From assembly GCA_029532625.1 (NCBI GenBank), contig JARFXM010000008.1, positions 2,418,001 to 2,482,000 of the forward strand: a stretch of 64,000 nt of DNA, written 5' to 3'. The position numbers were made by a program, and so were the translations under genes. A model generated the notes under the pieces. The model saw only the letters and a list, made by a program, of their open reading frames with translations. It was not told the DNA's origin and ran no database searches. This document shows, one piece after another, positions 1 to 11,740 of the stretch. The first letter of the stretch is position 1; every line of letters starts with the position of its first letter. This DNA is from Lomentospora prolificans. Its lineage: Eukaryota > Ascomycota > Sordariomycetes > Microascales > Microascaceae.

Positions 1-1000
1 CCTCCCTCTTGTAAACCCCCCCTAAAAAAAAAGGCTTTCCTCTCGGGATTGGCCACACGTTGATCATTACTAGGCTTCGAGTGTCCCACATTATCAATCG
101 ACACGAAGACGACAAATGAGATTGAAATTGAATTGTCAAAAAGGGGAAAAGAGGAAGAACCGGTGGGGTGGGGAATGTGCTGTTTTTCCTCGGGAGGTAA
201 TAAAGACAAAGACGTGTGGTTCCGGATTTCTGGGTCCCCTAAAATTCGAGGAAGCTAAAAGACACACACCGCGCGCGGTTAGGGAAATTGGCCCGACCTC
301 ATGAGAACCTCAGCCAACATGCCACTCCCCAACCGGGTCTTGACCACGCCAGCTGCAGCGGAGTCATCCCACGTCCGTAGTCACAGCACAGCTGGTGGGG
401 TGCCTTCGTACAAACCCGCCAGCGCAAACTGGTAAGACGCTTACTGGTGTTGCTTGATTGGGTAAACTGGTCTACGGGCATTGAGAAATGGGCAAATCTT
501 TCAGTCCTTGTTAGGTTTACAAGACGGAGTCACTACCGGCCAACGTGGCCCCGTAGGTGTGTAAATCGGTTGTTTACCGTGTACGATTGGACCGCTCTAT
601 CATGGCGCTGAAGAAGGTGGGAAGCCAAGGTCGAGCTCGCACAGAAACCAATGCCGTCACCGAATCCTGGCTATTATTGGATATCCAACCCTTAAAAGAG
701 ATGCCACACGAGAACCCTCGTATCGAGTTTTAGCTCACGAAGAGGGCCCTCGTATAAGTCTATACAAGCCATGGCTTCCTATGATGCTCAATCAGATGCT
801 CCGGGCATGGTTTTTGAGGAGATATGCCTTCAGCTGCGAGGTTCGCGTGAGCAATCGTGAAAAGGAGCAAGAACAGGACACCATGGTGTAGATACTGTTA
901 ATATTGTATTGGGATCTAGACCATTCCAATTGGGTATGCTAGTATCGAATCAAGAGCCAAGCTTTTTCTATTTTCCGTCGCAGAAACTCCAAACTCCAAA
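1..1000. other. Intergenic, no gene supported
   Basis: Only short open frames with no recognisable protein character are present on either strand. The right part (about 700-1000) is the expected 3' flank of the URB1 gene, which ends at 1001 on the minus strand. I see no tRNA, repeat or transposon signature here. Confidence 0.6.
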
Positions 1001-4000
1001 TCATGCAACAACCTCAACCTCCCTCTCCCTCTTCATCATCCCCACAATCCCACCCCTACTCCACTTCTCCACATGTCCCTGATCACACGTCTCCCACACC
1101 CTCTCCATCAGAGCCTTCACAAGCGCTCGTTCTTCCTCCTCCTCGAGCCCGGCACCAAGGCTCTCCAACCAGCTCAGAACGCCGAACCTAGTTACCAGCG
1201 TTGTGCTACCCCCCTCTATGCATGTGGCCCTGTACAGAACCTTAAACACCTTCATCCGTAGACCCGACTTCATGTAAGGGTTACACGCGCTGGCAAACAC
1301 TTTCTCGAACCATCTTGTCTGGTGGAAAACACCGATATCACCCGGCCTCTGTAGACAGTCGAATAGAAATCCAAAGAGCCAGCTAAGTTCCGTATAGTAC
1401 TTGTCGTCGTCAGACGGTTCACCGTGAAGAACATCGTGAACCATTGGAATTTTTCCCGCGGGCCAGACCGGCGCACGAGTAAGATACTTGTTGACTTTAG
1501 GGTAAAGCGGATGTAAAGGGTTGATGAGTACGGGTAGAGAGTGGATTGCGAATGCGGTGAATGCTGAGGGCACGGGTCCCGTATTGACATGCCCACGGGC
1601 AGACTCGGCAAGCTCAGAGAGGAGCAGCCAGAGTTGATCACGTTCTGAGTGTGTGGAGGCGCGAATCTTGGCGGCGAGCTTAAGGATGTTGGTTAAGGCT
1701 TCCATACGAATGGAGGTGTGCTCAGAGCCCAGGAGACGGATGAGAGCGGCAGCATAGTCATCCTCGAGAATATCATCAATTCCCTTGTTGGCCCACTTTG
1801 TGAGGGCCGAGTTGTCCTCGGTCCCATCAAACGGCTCATGGAGCATTCCTTTAAGATGCTCTTGGCTGATGACGACTGTCTCTGCAGACTTCCCTTGCGC
1901 GGCCGTTGAGGTTCGTGACTTGACTTCGTCCGACTTCTTTGACTTGGACTTGCTCGTCCCGGCTCCCTTCGTAGACTTGGGCAGCTCGATCGTAGTCTTT
2001 GCAGTTAGGGTCGAGTTCATTCTCTTCGTTAACGCCTTAATCCAGTCCTTGTTCTCACCAGCCGAGATTGAGGAGCCGAGGAAGGCCGAGATGAACTTGG
2101 AGATTGTTCCTAAATCAGCGCTAGACGCCGACTTGACCGCGAAGGGCAGTTGCTCTACCAGTGCAATCGTCAAAAGACTAATATTAATCTCAGCACTTGC
2201 CTCATGCGCCTCCCCAACATACTCGGGTATCAAATCCAGATACTTCAAGGGGGATGCAGCGCACTTGGCCACGCAGTTGTCCAAGAGGGACCAGACGCCA
2301 TCAAGGGAAACTTCCGGGTCCACCTTTGTTAGAATCTCGAGGGCTTGAAACACTGGACCCAAACCAGCGTCATCCAACACAATCTGATGCTCTGTCGCAA
2401 CCGATTCCAGAATGCTTCTCAAAGTCTCGGAAGACTCATTCTCCCCACCGCTGCTCGCCAGCTTTAGAAGCACGGTAAACGGAGATACAGGGAACCCCTG
2501 CAGCTTTGAGAACCACCTCATGCCAGGCGACAAACTGGCGGCCTCCAGTAAGTTCTCCAACTCCAGGAGCACTAAGCCCTTGTCTCTAGGATCCTCAAAC
2601 GGCTTGTCGAGTGACCCGAGGGTCTTTGCGAGGAAAGGAGAAACGTCGAAGTTGGCGGCCAATGCGACCTGGGGGAGGACCTTGTAGTAGAGGGAAAGTA
2701 GCTGACTGGCGGTTGCCTTGCAGAGGATGCTGTCATCCGGTATACTCTTGTACCACCGCACGATGTCTTTGAGGTCGGGCAAGCGCTGGCAAAAGTCATT
2801 TACTAGCTTCTTGGAGGCGTACCGCCAGGGCGAGTTTTTAAGGCCTGCAGCGGCCTCGGCGTGCATGGAGAGAACCGTCTGCAACTTTTCCAGAGCTAGA
2901 ATGAGAAGACGGGTGGCAAAAAGGGAGACTAGGGGCCACTTCGGCTCGAGACACCTGACCAAAGCGTTTTGAGTAAGAGGAAGAGGAATTATGCTAGCTA
3001 ATAAGGCGGAGGTAGGCGGAGGAATAGAGGCGTAGTCGCCCTGGAGACCAAAGTGTTCAGGGACGGGGAGCTGCATCGTATGGAAGAGGAAGGACGAGTA
3101 GCCGATCCAAGTCATGGAGAGCTTAGGGTCGAACGTGAATGACTTTTGTTCGAGGAAATAGACGTGGATGATTTCCGGTGCCGCCTTAAATATGGCCACT
3201 AGGAGCTCGCCCTGCTTGATACTAGCCCAAGGCCTCAGCTTCAAGGCGACTTCGAGCAAAGAGGAATTCCGTACGGTAATATCAGAGGCATACTGATCCA
3301 TCCATGAGAGCTGTTCTAAGCCCATATCAGACCACAAAAAGTCACCAGTCGAAAAGTCATCGAGGATGATAGAGTTGGGGTAGAGGCCGTTGCACTTGGA
3401 GAGAATACCCGCCGCAGGCGAGGTACATGTAAGCATGAGGAAGTCGTGCACCCTGTCAGCCACGGTAATCTCGGCGTCCTCGGGGTCGTGGGAGTACGAA
3501 TACAGTCCAGCGAGACGCTCCATCAACCTCACCCAGAAGACTCTAGACTTGGTGGTCGTGGGAATCTTTTGGTCCTCAATGACATCCTTTGTCATACAAT
3601 CCAGCGCTTCATGAACCAGAGCAGGCGGGTCATCTGGTAATCTCATGAGCAGACCCGGCATGATGCCCTTCTGCACGAGTAGCTCGCTCTTGTTATCCGA
3701 AGGGAGGTACTTTAGGCACGCAAACAAGAATCGAGCTGCATTTGTCCGTACCGACGGTTTCCGTGCATCCTCGACTCCCTCAGCGCGGAATCTAATATCG
3801 AGATTCCGCGTAAGCTCCGCAAAGGTCCAAGACTGGGCGCGGAACACCCTCCTCGAGAAGACGCCGCCATCGTACGACACGAGCTCGCGTAGCAAGCGCA
3901 GCGCGGGAGAAATTACAAAGCCCTTGTCTTTATCGGCAGACAAGTTTTTCGAAATGAGCTTCAACTGCTTTTCCTGCAGGAGGGTCTCGCAGATCCCACG

Positions 4001-4509
4001 GCCGTAAGGCAAAAGACCCAAACTAAGCGAAGTAGCTTGAAGCAGCAAGGCCAAGAGAGCAGCCACCTCGGACAAAAGGTCGTCGTTTCCAACGGAGGCG
4101 CCATAGGACCACATAGTCATGATCTCAGGGACATAGACTGCTTCGGGCCCCTCGACCACGGGATTCACCGCCTCAAGGTAGCCAGACAGGATCGCTAATT
4201 CGCCCTCATTGTCCTTGTTCGCGACTATCGCGTCAAGAAGCAGCTTGAACGATTGAAGGCCTAGGAATCTAAATTAATCCCATGCAACCCTATGAGACTG
4301 GTGAAAACATGAAGGAAAATCAATGAATCTAGGGTTGTGACGATCAACGTACCGTGACGGGCATCCCTGGCATCCTGGTGAAACTCGAGCAGCTTCTTCA
4401 ACTGACGACTGGTTGTTACGTCCTCGGAGGTGGGTGGCTCGCGAGTTAACTTCTGACGCTTTCTTGACTCGAGGGGCCCGTGAGCCCCGCGAGCTGGTCG
4501 TTTCGCCAT
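1001..4509 (-). CDS. URB1: Nucleolar pre-ribosomal-associated protein 1 (URB1/NPA1)
   Basis: A large nucleolar helical-repeat protein; yeast Urb1/Npa1 acts in the early pre-60S particle during 25S/5.8S rRNA maturation. Two exons: 4509-4353 and 4260-1001, with a 92-nt intron (donor GTACGT, acceptor CTAG). The intron phase restores one frame of 1138 residues. Exon 1 starts at an ATG and gives a short basic N-terminus (RKRQK, residues 16-20), a plausible nuclear or nucleolar signal. The join reads LQSFKLLLDAI, as expected at the start of the Npa1 domain, which occupies roughly the first 400 residues. A Lys/Ser-rich linker lies around residue 780, and the C-terminal 200 residues (YYTELSWLFGFLFDCL, then FEKVFASACNP) match the URB1 C-terminal region. 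The family identity is from recognised pattern, not alignment. The frame upstream of 4168 has no ATG, so exon 1 is needed to supply the start. Confidence 0.85.
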
Positions 4510-7500
4510 TCCCTTGCGTGGCTTTGGCCGGGGGTTTCGGGTGTATGTTGTCGATCTAAGTGGTGTTGGAAGATTTTGCGTGCCATGTCGAAGCTTGTGA
4601 AGTGGTTCACCTTGGAGCGCTGCTAGCCAATCATCTCAGGTCCAGCCAGCCGGCGCAGTTTTAGGGGGAGTGAAGATCGTGATTATGTAATTTGGACAAG
4701 GTCCATAAACATTTGTACATTATGAAACGACATGCACTGGGTCTCAAATCAGGCAGTTGTACTCGGCTGCCCCGGTTCTAGGGCGCTGTGCAGGAGTTTA
4801 GACAGCCCAGCAAACCCTTGACTCTACAGCGCACCCCAGGCGCTGTGACAGGTCGGAGGATATTAAAGTTACGTGACAAATCCACCTGAGTTACAGCAGC
4901 CGCCTGTCAACGACGAAAATAGCTATTGATGGCAATCAAAGACCACAGGAGGCACGAGGAAAGACCAAGATCCGTTTGATTTGTTTAATTTATTGTCGAC
5001 CTCTACAATCAATAGGCACGGTAAAGCCCTCGTTCATCTTTCCTCCTTCGTATCGTGCGCACGTATCTTCGCGCTCCAGCTACCTCGTGTGCAGTGGCAA
5101 ATGTGGGTACTACGGGTCCCATCATCGCCATCGCCATCGCCCTCGCCGGAAGACAGCCACTGGGTTGGAGTCGGACTCAGCTTGTCTGACATGCTCACGC
5201 TCACCACCTGCCCCATAGATCCATGTGGTTAATTATAGCCCTGACCATACATAATCCACGGCTCTACGGGAAAAGGGGAAATCCGGAATCCTGGGTCATG
5301 AGGAATGCGAACCGTCACTGCTGGGACCTGAAAAGGAGGACAAGATCGCCACTAAGCTGCCGTCACCGCCCCAAGAATGGCATCGCGTCTCTGGGGAATC
5401 CGGTTACGACATATTATGTGTAGACCCTCTTGCTTTCGGCTTCATGAGAGGAAGAAGGGCCCCACTCTGGCTCTCTTTTCCCAGTTACCACTGTTCCGCG
5501 CAGACGTTTACGAGTACTCCACAGCCTTCCTGCAAGTAGAGCGGAGAGGTGAGAGTATGATGAGTCGTCTCTTTACGCAGCCCCAATATCGGGGAATATC
5601 CCCCTGCTCTTCAGTTGGACCAGTAGTAGCACCGGACTCCGGAAGCCCATCAGCAGCGCACACTTGACCACACCAAGACAAGAGGAGTTAAGCCTTGGAG
5701 GCCAGCCCCGTTCCCAAAGTTCTGGATCAGACCAATCGCGACGTCCAACCACGATGCAGGACATTCTCCTGTCCCAGCGCTGGCTTGGTTTTTTTCGGGC
5801 GATTTCTTTTCCTTGGTTCTGACGCGGGGGGCACAGGACCACCTGTTGTGGCACTTGGTCGAGGACGAGGGAAGGGAAGTATACTACTGCTTGCTGGTTG
5901 CCTCAGTTGAGCCCACTTGGATTCCAAGTAGATTGACGATGGGGAATTATTATTAGTAGTCAACTGAGACATCTGACGAAATCTCGGCTCAGTTTTGATG
6001 TGCGCCCGCGCCTCTTCTTATTATGTATTACGTACTTTGAAGGCCAAAAGAAGGTACAGCCAGCTGGCCAAGCTAAAAGCAGCGCAGCTGACCTGTCAAG
6101 AACTTTCACCTTTACGTGCAGGAGAGAACTCGGGAAAGGCAGGCCGGGATTGGATTCAACGTCTCCCGTCTCTATGACTCTACCTGCTGACGAGGACAAG
6201 AAGACAAAAGATGAGGACCCTGGAGTGATACGAAGGGCCGCACCCCTATTTTCCAGATGCAAGATGGCGGGCGATGAGAGCTCGTGGGGCAGAGCACAGC
6301 GCGGCGCATCAAAAATAAACACCACCGTACAACACAGAGGACAAGCTCGAGCGAATAGGACCGTGACAATGGAACACCTAGAAATTCTTCAAGGAAATAA
6401 TAAACCCTCCCCACCCTCTGAACGCGACGAAGCGCAGGGCAGGCACCAAAGGGAAAAAAGAAGGAAAAAAAAAGGGGCCACCATAATATTTATCGAACCT
6501 CGGGCTTTGCTTCCCGTCCCTCCACGTGGAAGCTGTATCTGATTTGATGTCAAGGGAGGGGCGTCCGACGTTGGGTACTGATTCCTTTGAGAGATCGGGT
6601 CTCGAGACTTTATTTGGTCATTTGGTTATCCGTTCACAGGCAAACATGTCATCGAGCATGATTCCCGTGCCAGTTGTGGGGAGCGGCAGGCCGTGGACAG
6701 GGGCACCGAAGAAACCGATCCAATCTATTCTAGCTCTTGCTTGGGTCGGGTGCAGTGCGGTTTGGTGCCAGCCAACCTGTCGCCTAGCTCCAGCAGCAGG
6801 TTTCCGGTGGGAGTTTGCTGTATATCATGGAAATCAGCTGCGATGGTCACTCGAACTCGCGACAGCTACATCATTACACCTCTACCGAAAAAAGGTCACC
6901 CATCGATCGACAATGATTTCCATATTCGCCTCTTGGGGTCGGAAAAGAGGAACGGGGAATGGAGGCGTAGCCCGTAGGCCCCTCTTCTCGCCCCCATTCC
7001 TAAGCATGATTGAACAGTCGCGGCTTGGCCAGCCCACTTCGGTTCTATTTTTTTTTTGGTTTATTTCATTCACATGTAAGGCTTCCAACACCGAAGGAAT
7101 GAACCAGATAGCCCATAGGCCAAGGCTCACAAGTGTCAACGCGAAGGAAGACTTCCGGCATCAAAACTCTAAATTGTGGTTTGTCATGTTTCACTCGTCC
7201 ACACCCAAATCTCACGGAGCCACCACCAATCCCAAGGTCGGATCAGCCACCCCTCGCGTCCTCCTGTGGCAATGAACTGCACCCGCAACCCAGCATTCCG
7301 CCAGTCTCATTCCCAGGCAATTTTCCGTTGCCGTTGTCGGCAAGAGAAGGGCAGGTCGACAAGCGTTGATGAAGATCAAGGCCATTCCTCCCCATGTTTC
7401 TTCCCCTCCCCCTTCACCCCCGGAATCCTCACGCCCCTCTCTCACCTTCCAAAATACTTGCTTTGAGGACCTTCATCTTACAAGTTTGTGTGGGGCACTT

Positions 7501-8842
7501 GTCGTGCCTCTCTCTCTTTCTCTTGTCGGGAAAAGAGCCGAGTCTCTTTTCTTTGGTCTCATCTTCTGCTCACACCCCTGCCAGTTCGTCTGGCGAATCC
7601 GAAGCGCCGGTTGTGGTGTGCCACGAGCAGGCCGAATCCAAAGGCGCACACCCCAGCACGATGCTAAGCGCCCACTGGTCCGCCGACGGGCGCGCCACAT
7701 CCTATCAAAACCGGGCCTTCACGTCGTCCTCAGACCCTCGACTGGTGCCCCGAAGCCGGTTGGCCGCCAAAGGATATGTTGTGTGATGGGCATCTCTCAT
7801 TCGCACGTCTCTCGTAGTATTATTACGGTTCTAAAATGTCGGGTTTAGTGCAACCTGCATCCAGGGACCCTAGAAGGTAAAACAATGAAGAGAAAGAAGA
7901 CAAATGTATACACATGCAAGAGTTGGTCTCTTCCCGATCCGTCGTAGTTCCAAGGGAGCAGGGAATGCGAGGGCCAGAAGGCGAAGCGATTCTTGAAGCA
8001 ATGGAAACGCCGCACCCCCTCCAGGTTTCCCGATGTAGAAGCACGCGAGAGAGAGTGGACGAGGTCATCCGTCATGAACATGCAGAGAAATGAAGGATAC
8101 AGAGACGTACGGGTACACGCTTTTTATCTGCTCAATGTCGCTTTTCCTTTCTTTTCCGGCCTTGTGCTCCCCCCATAAAGATTTACTACACCCTCTCGTC
8201 AATCTTTCCTGGTCCTCATTTGCTCCCACCCTTTTCCCTCCTCTCCTTGTTTCTTGCTGCTGTATTTCTTTTGCGCTTTCTTCACTTTCTTAATTTACCG
8301 CGGGCCGCCCGTCTTATACGACTAATACCCCGAGTCTTTATCTTCTTTCCTCATTCCCCTTTTCCCAATCTCTTATTGGCACGTCGTATAATACCGGCCT
8401 GTGGTTGTTGAGAAATCCGATATCCACCAGATATCAGGCGTATTCTTCGTCTGACAGAAGCACGTTACTCGGGACGCCTCTTTCCTTCTTTTTTTATTTT
8501 TTTCAAATAGATTCCTCCAGAACCGGCATGACGATAATACTCAGCCTCGGTACATTATGAAGGGCATGAATGGCGCATTTGCCGACATCTATTCCACTTT
8601 GGGCAACTCTATATCATCCTGTTGCTCGTATTTGACATCATGTTATAGCGACAGATCGCAGCGGAGTACGTCTTACATACTATTGCATGCTAAAAAATAG
8701 CCCACATTACACCCACTTTTTTGTTCTCTTTATCTTCGCTCTCTCCGATTCCAGCTTTTCCCTTCCCTCCTCGCTCTCATTATTATTATTATTATTATTT
8801 TTTCACTTTCATTTCATATTCTACTTCCTTCGTGGACAAACC
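4510..8842. other. 4.3 kb interval with no supported protein gene
   Basis: Several 60-250 residue open frames exist on both strands (for example 6000-6542 and 6526-7275, plus), but they are rich in Arg, Ser and Pro, overlap each other and show no domain or signal peptide. From about 8100 to 8842 the plus strand is strongly C/T-rich, typical of fungal promoters and leaders, and includes a TTA/ATT trinucleotide run at 8780-8801. It probably holds the promoter and long leader of the gene at 8843 and the promoter of URB1. A non-coding RNA cannot be excluded. Confidence 0.5.
8528..8700 (+). promoter_or_regulatory. Two overlapping upstream ORFs in the 5' leader
   Basis: uORF1 (8528-8560) encodes a 10-residue peptide, and its TGA overlaps the ATG of uORF2 in an ATGA arrangement (8557-8560). 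uORF2 (8557-8700) encodes 47 residues, including a Ser/Cys-rich stretch SSCCSYLTSCYS, and ends 142 nt before the main ATG at 8843. Overlapping stop/start codons permit termination-reinitiation, so the pair could limit translation of the downstream protein. The sequence shows the frames. Their presence in the mature leader and any regulatory effect are inference. Confidence 0.35.
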
Positions 8843-10550
8843 ATGGGAAGAAAGATCAAGAAGAGGAATTTGAGCCTAACGTCCGCAACAGGAGCCGATA
8901 CCCCGGCCTTCGCGGTAATCGAAGAGCAGCCGATCAAGGCGCGAGCGCCGCAACCTGACGGACTAGACGATCCGTTCAACCCCTTTGCCAAGGAAACGCT
9001 CGCCCAGATCCCATCCGAGAAGCCCGCCGGCCGCAAGAGCTTCGCATCGAGCATCCGGGACTTCTCCTCCCGAAACCTCCCCTTCTTGCCGCAGAAGCCT
9101 ACTCGCTCGCACAGGTTGCGAATTTCGTCTCCCACCAACTTCCGCCATGTATACTCCCATTCCGGCCAGTACTCTGACCATTTTAGCTCGACTCGCTTGC
9201 CGCCCACCTTTGGCATTCCCAGGCAGGAAGACGAGTATCAGCAGCAGGAGGACTCTTACCGCCCCCTCCAGCTTGTCACTACTGGAGTTAGGCTTTCTCC
9301 CATCCTCCCGAACTTTGAGCCCAACGACAGGGTCGTGACGCCGCCTCCCGCAGCTAAGCTCCGGGATGACCGAGAGGACGAGATTGACGGGTTCAACCTC
9401 AAGAGGAGCAGGTCGAGCCTCTCCTTCCACGTGCCGCGCAGGCGGGCAATGGGCGGCTCCTCCCAGTCGAGCACGCCGCTGTACGGCTCTCCTCAGATGG
9501 CCGAGAGGCAACGGTCTGCATCGTCGCCGTCGCCACCCGAGGTCCCGCCCAAATCCAGGGCTAGGGCTTACACAGCGCCCGCAGCAGACAAGGTCGATAC
9601 GCTCAAGGAGCGCATCGCCGAGGCTATGATGGAGAGGGATCGGTTGCAGGAGATGATTGACGACGTCATCGAGAGGCAGAGCATTTACCTTGGCAGCCGG
9701 CCGTCGACGGCTCATTCCATGAGGACTCAAATCCTCGCTAGTACGTTCAACGATGCCTTCAAAGATGAATTTCGGTGAGACTAACACGAGGTATCCAGGT
9801 GCCGAGTCCGTTCCTGCCATTCCCGCTCTTCCCCCCATGGCGCCTTCCTTCGCCGAGCGTCTGAACCCTGATCTCAACCGCAGCGCAACCCGCCTCCCTG
9901 GCGTCCCAACTCAAACTTTTGCCCCGACTCCGACCCGCGTGGTTCCTCACGCCACGGCCACCACCTTTCAATTCTCCGAACTCGCCCCGGCACCTCTGCA
10001 TGTTGTGCCTTTCCAGGCCCCTCCGACCCCGCCTCGGTCGCGCGCCTCCGACCGGCCCATCCAACCTCCCCTTCCCCTCGTCCTCCGCCCTCCTCTCCGC
10101 AAGAAGAAGTCCTTTTCGCGCGTCTCGACCTGGCTCTTCCCCAACGCCGGTCAAGAGCACCACCAGCGCGGCCTTAGTGTCGACTCCATCACCAACGTGC
10201 CCCGTCCCGTTCGCAACACGGAAGGTTTCTATCAGTGCGTCAGCCCGCCTGGCACATCCGAATCCAGGCGCCTGAGCACCGATTCGACTACTGTCACCAC
10301 GTGGGCATCCGAGGATGAGGAGGAGACCGTGCCCACTACGCTTTCGCCCTGCCAGAGTCCCGCGGTGATGCTGGCGGGCGCTGGCCTTGACGGAAGCAGT
10401 GGGCTGCTGGCTGTTCCGCGGGGTCAGGAGCAGCCGCAGCGGCTGGATCGCATGACTACCTTTGGTGGCAGGAGTGGAAGGAGCGAGGTGTCGAATGGAT
10501 CTGGAATCTCGGGAGCTTCGACAGCGACGGTTGTGGGCGTTGCATATTGA
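8843..10550 (+). CDS. Hypothetical Ser/Pro-rich disordered protein with short coiled coil
   Basis: No function is recognised. Two exons, 8843-9740 and 9799-10550, with a 58-nt intron (GTACGT..CCAG), encode 549 residues in one consistent frame. The start at 8843 has a strong context (ACC ATG GG). The same frame is open back to an ATG at 8687, but that would add a Leu/Phe-only stretch translated from the C/T-rich leader and is unlikely. The N-terminus is basic (GRKIKKRN). Most of the chain is low complexity, rich in Ser, Pro and Arg. Residues about 249-284 form the only ordered-looking part, a charged heptad-like helix (LKERIAEAMMERDRLQEMI). Several RxxS and SP sites could be phosphorylated. 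It resembles the conserved hypothetical proteins common in Sordariomycetes; a signalling or cortical scaffold role would be guesswork. Confidence 0.75.
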
Positions 10551-11740
10551 AGAGAGGGAGCTCTCCTTTTTTTTTTTCAGCCCTCTTCTTTCTCAAGCTT
10601 TACGTTCATTTCTCATCGGTTATGATACCATACACCAACCATACCCCCATTTTTTTTTTAACTTCTACTTTGTCATTGTATACTTTTCTGTTCTTTATCA
10701 ACAATACGGGAGGATATATCCGCATCGGGAGGTTCGCTACAAACTGCGTTTGTAGAGTTGATGAACAAAAAATTAAGGCGCCTCCCTTGATGTTATTTGG
10801 GATTGAAGGGACCCTGGCTCAAAGTCAAAGCTACACATTTGTATAGATGAAAGGTGGGAGTTTGGAAAGGGACGTTTGGATAGATAGGAGGGAAAATGGG
10901 TGGAACTCTTGGGATTGGGAATATCCTCATCAGTTTTTCGTTCTTTGTTTCGTATGTGGTAGCATTTTCCAGCTGTAAAACTTGGGCGGAGCGTGCGAAG
11001 AAGGCGAAGAGAAGGGATCGAATAAATAGTATTTCTCTGGAAAAGATCTCCAAATCCAGTAGCTCGCACCATGACGTCGCTATCGAACATCAACTAAAAT
11101 AGTAACTGATGCATGCGCCTCAAACTCACTCTGAACGCCTCAAGAGTCGTCATCGTCTGTGTGGCTCCCCACTAAATTGAACCCCCATCCGCATGAGCCG
11201 GGCAAAAAGCGGGTGGAAGCGAGGAGTGTCCAGGATGCGCAACTTGATAGGTCCTGTCCAGCTGGTGAACCACCAGGGTATGCCCAGCCAAATCCCGTAA
11301 ACCCCCAACCCCAGGATCCCGGGCCTGTGGAACATGTCTTCACTCTCCTCTCGTTCAAACTTGGGTCTCCGTCTCTTTCCTTCTTCTTTCCTAGCCGTGT
11401 CGGTGCTAGAGTTTATTCGCGATTAAGGAGGAAGGTTCGAATATCTGTATTCGGATTGAAAGGCGGCGATTGCCTTTTTCCTATTTCAAGCGTTTCGTCG
11501 ACGGAGTGAGGATTGAGGTTAGGTCTCAGGGAAGGTCCGACCAACGGGGTTTCTAGCAGAGAACCAACCTTGAGGGCTTCGTCACACCCGCCCGCCTTGC
11601 GAACATCGGGACAAAAAGTGGGTTTCGATACGAGTATTTTTTTTAGTCTCCGCCCATGGATGAAGGAAGGAGAAGCGAGAGCACATATCCAATATTCGCC
11701 TTTTAGGGTGGTAAATCGGTAAATCGCCCTCCCCAAAACA
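10551..11740. other. Intergenic, 3' flank and phytase promoter
   Basis: The first 200 bases are T-rich and fit the 3' UTR of the preceding gene. The rest is probably the promoter and leader of the phosphatase gene at 11741. Overlapping short frames on both strands (10773-11093, 11413-11952) show no protein features, and I see no RNA gene. Confidence 0.5.

Noticed and set aside
4775..4860. Repeated GGCGCTGTG motifs
   Set aside because: Only two direct copies and one imperfect inverted copy; no element borders or target duplications.
6000..7275. Two plus-strand ORFs of 180 and 249 residues
   Set aside because: They overlap, have mixed composition without domains and no conserved-looking segments or splice signals; treated as chance frames.
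8687..8842. Upstream in-frame start adding 52 residues to the gene at 8843
   Set aside because: The extra peptide is Leu/Phe-rich only because the leader is C/T-rich with an ATT repeat. The ATG at 8687 has a poor context, while 8843 has a strong one.
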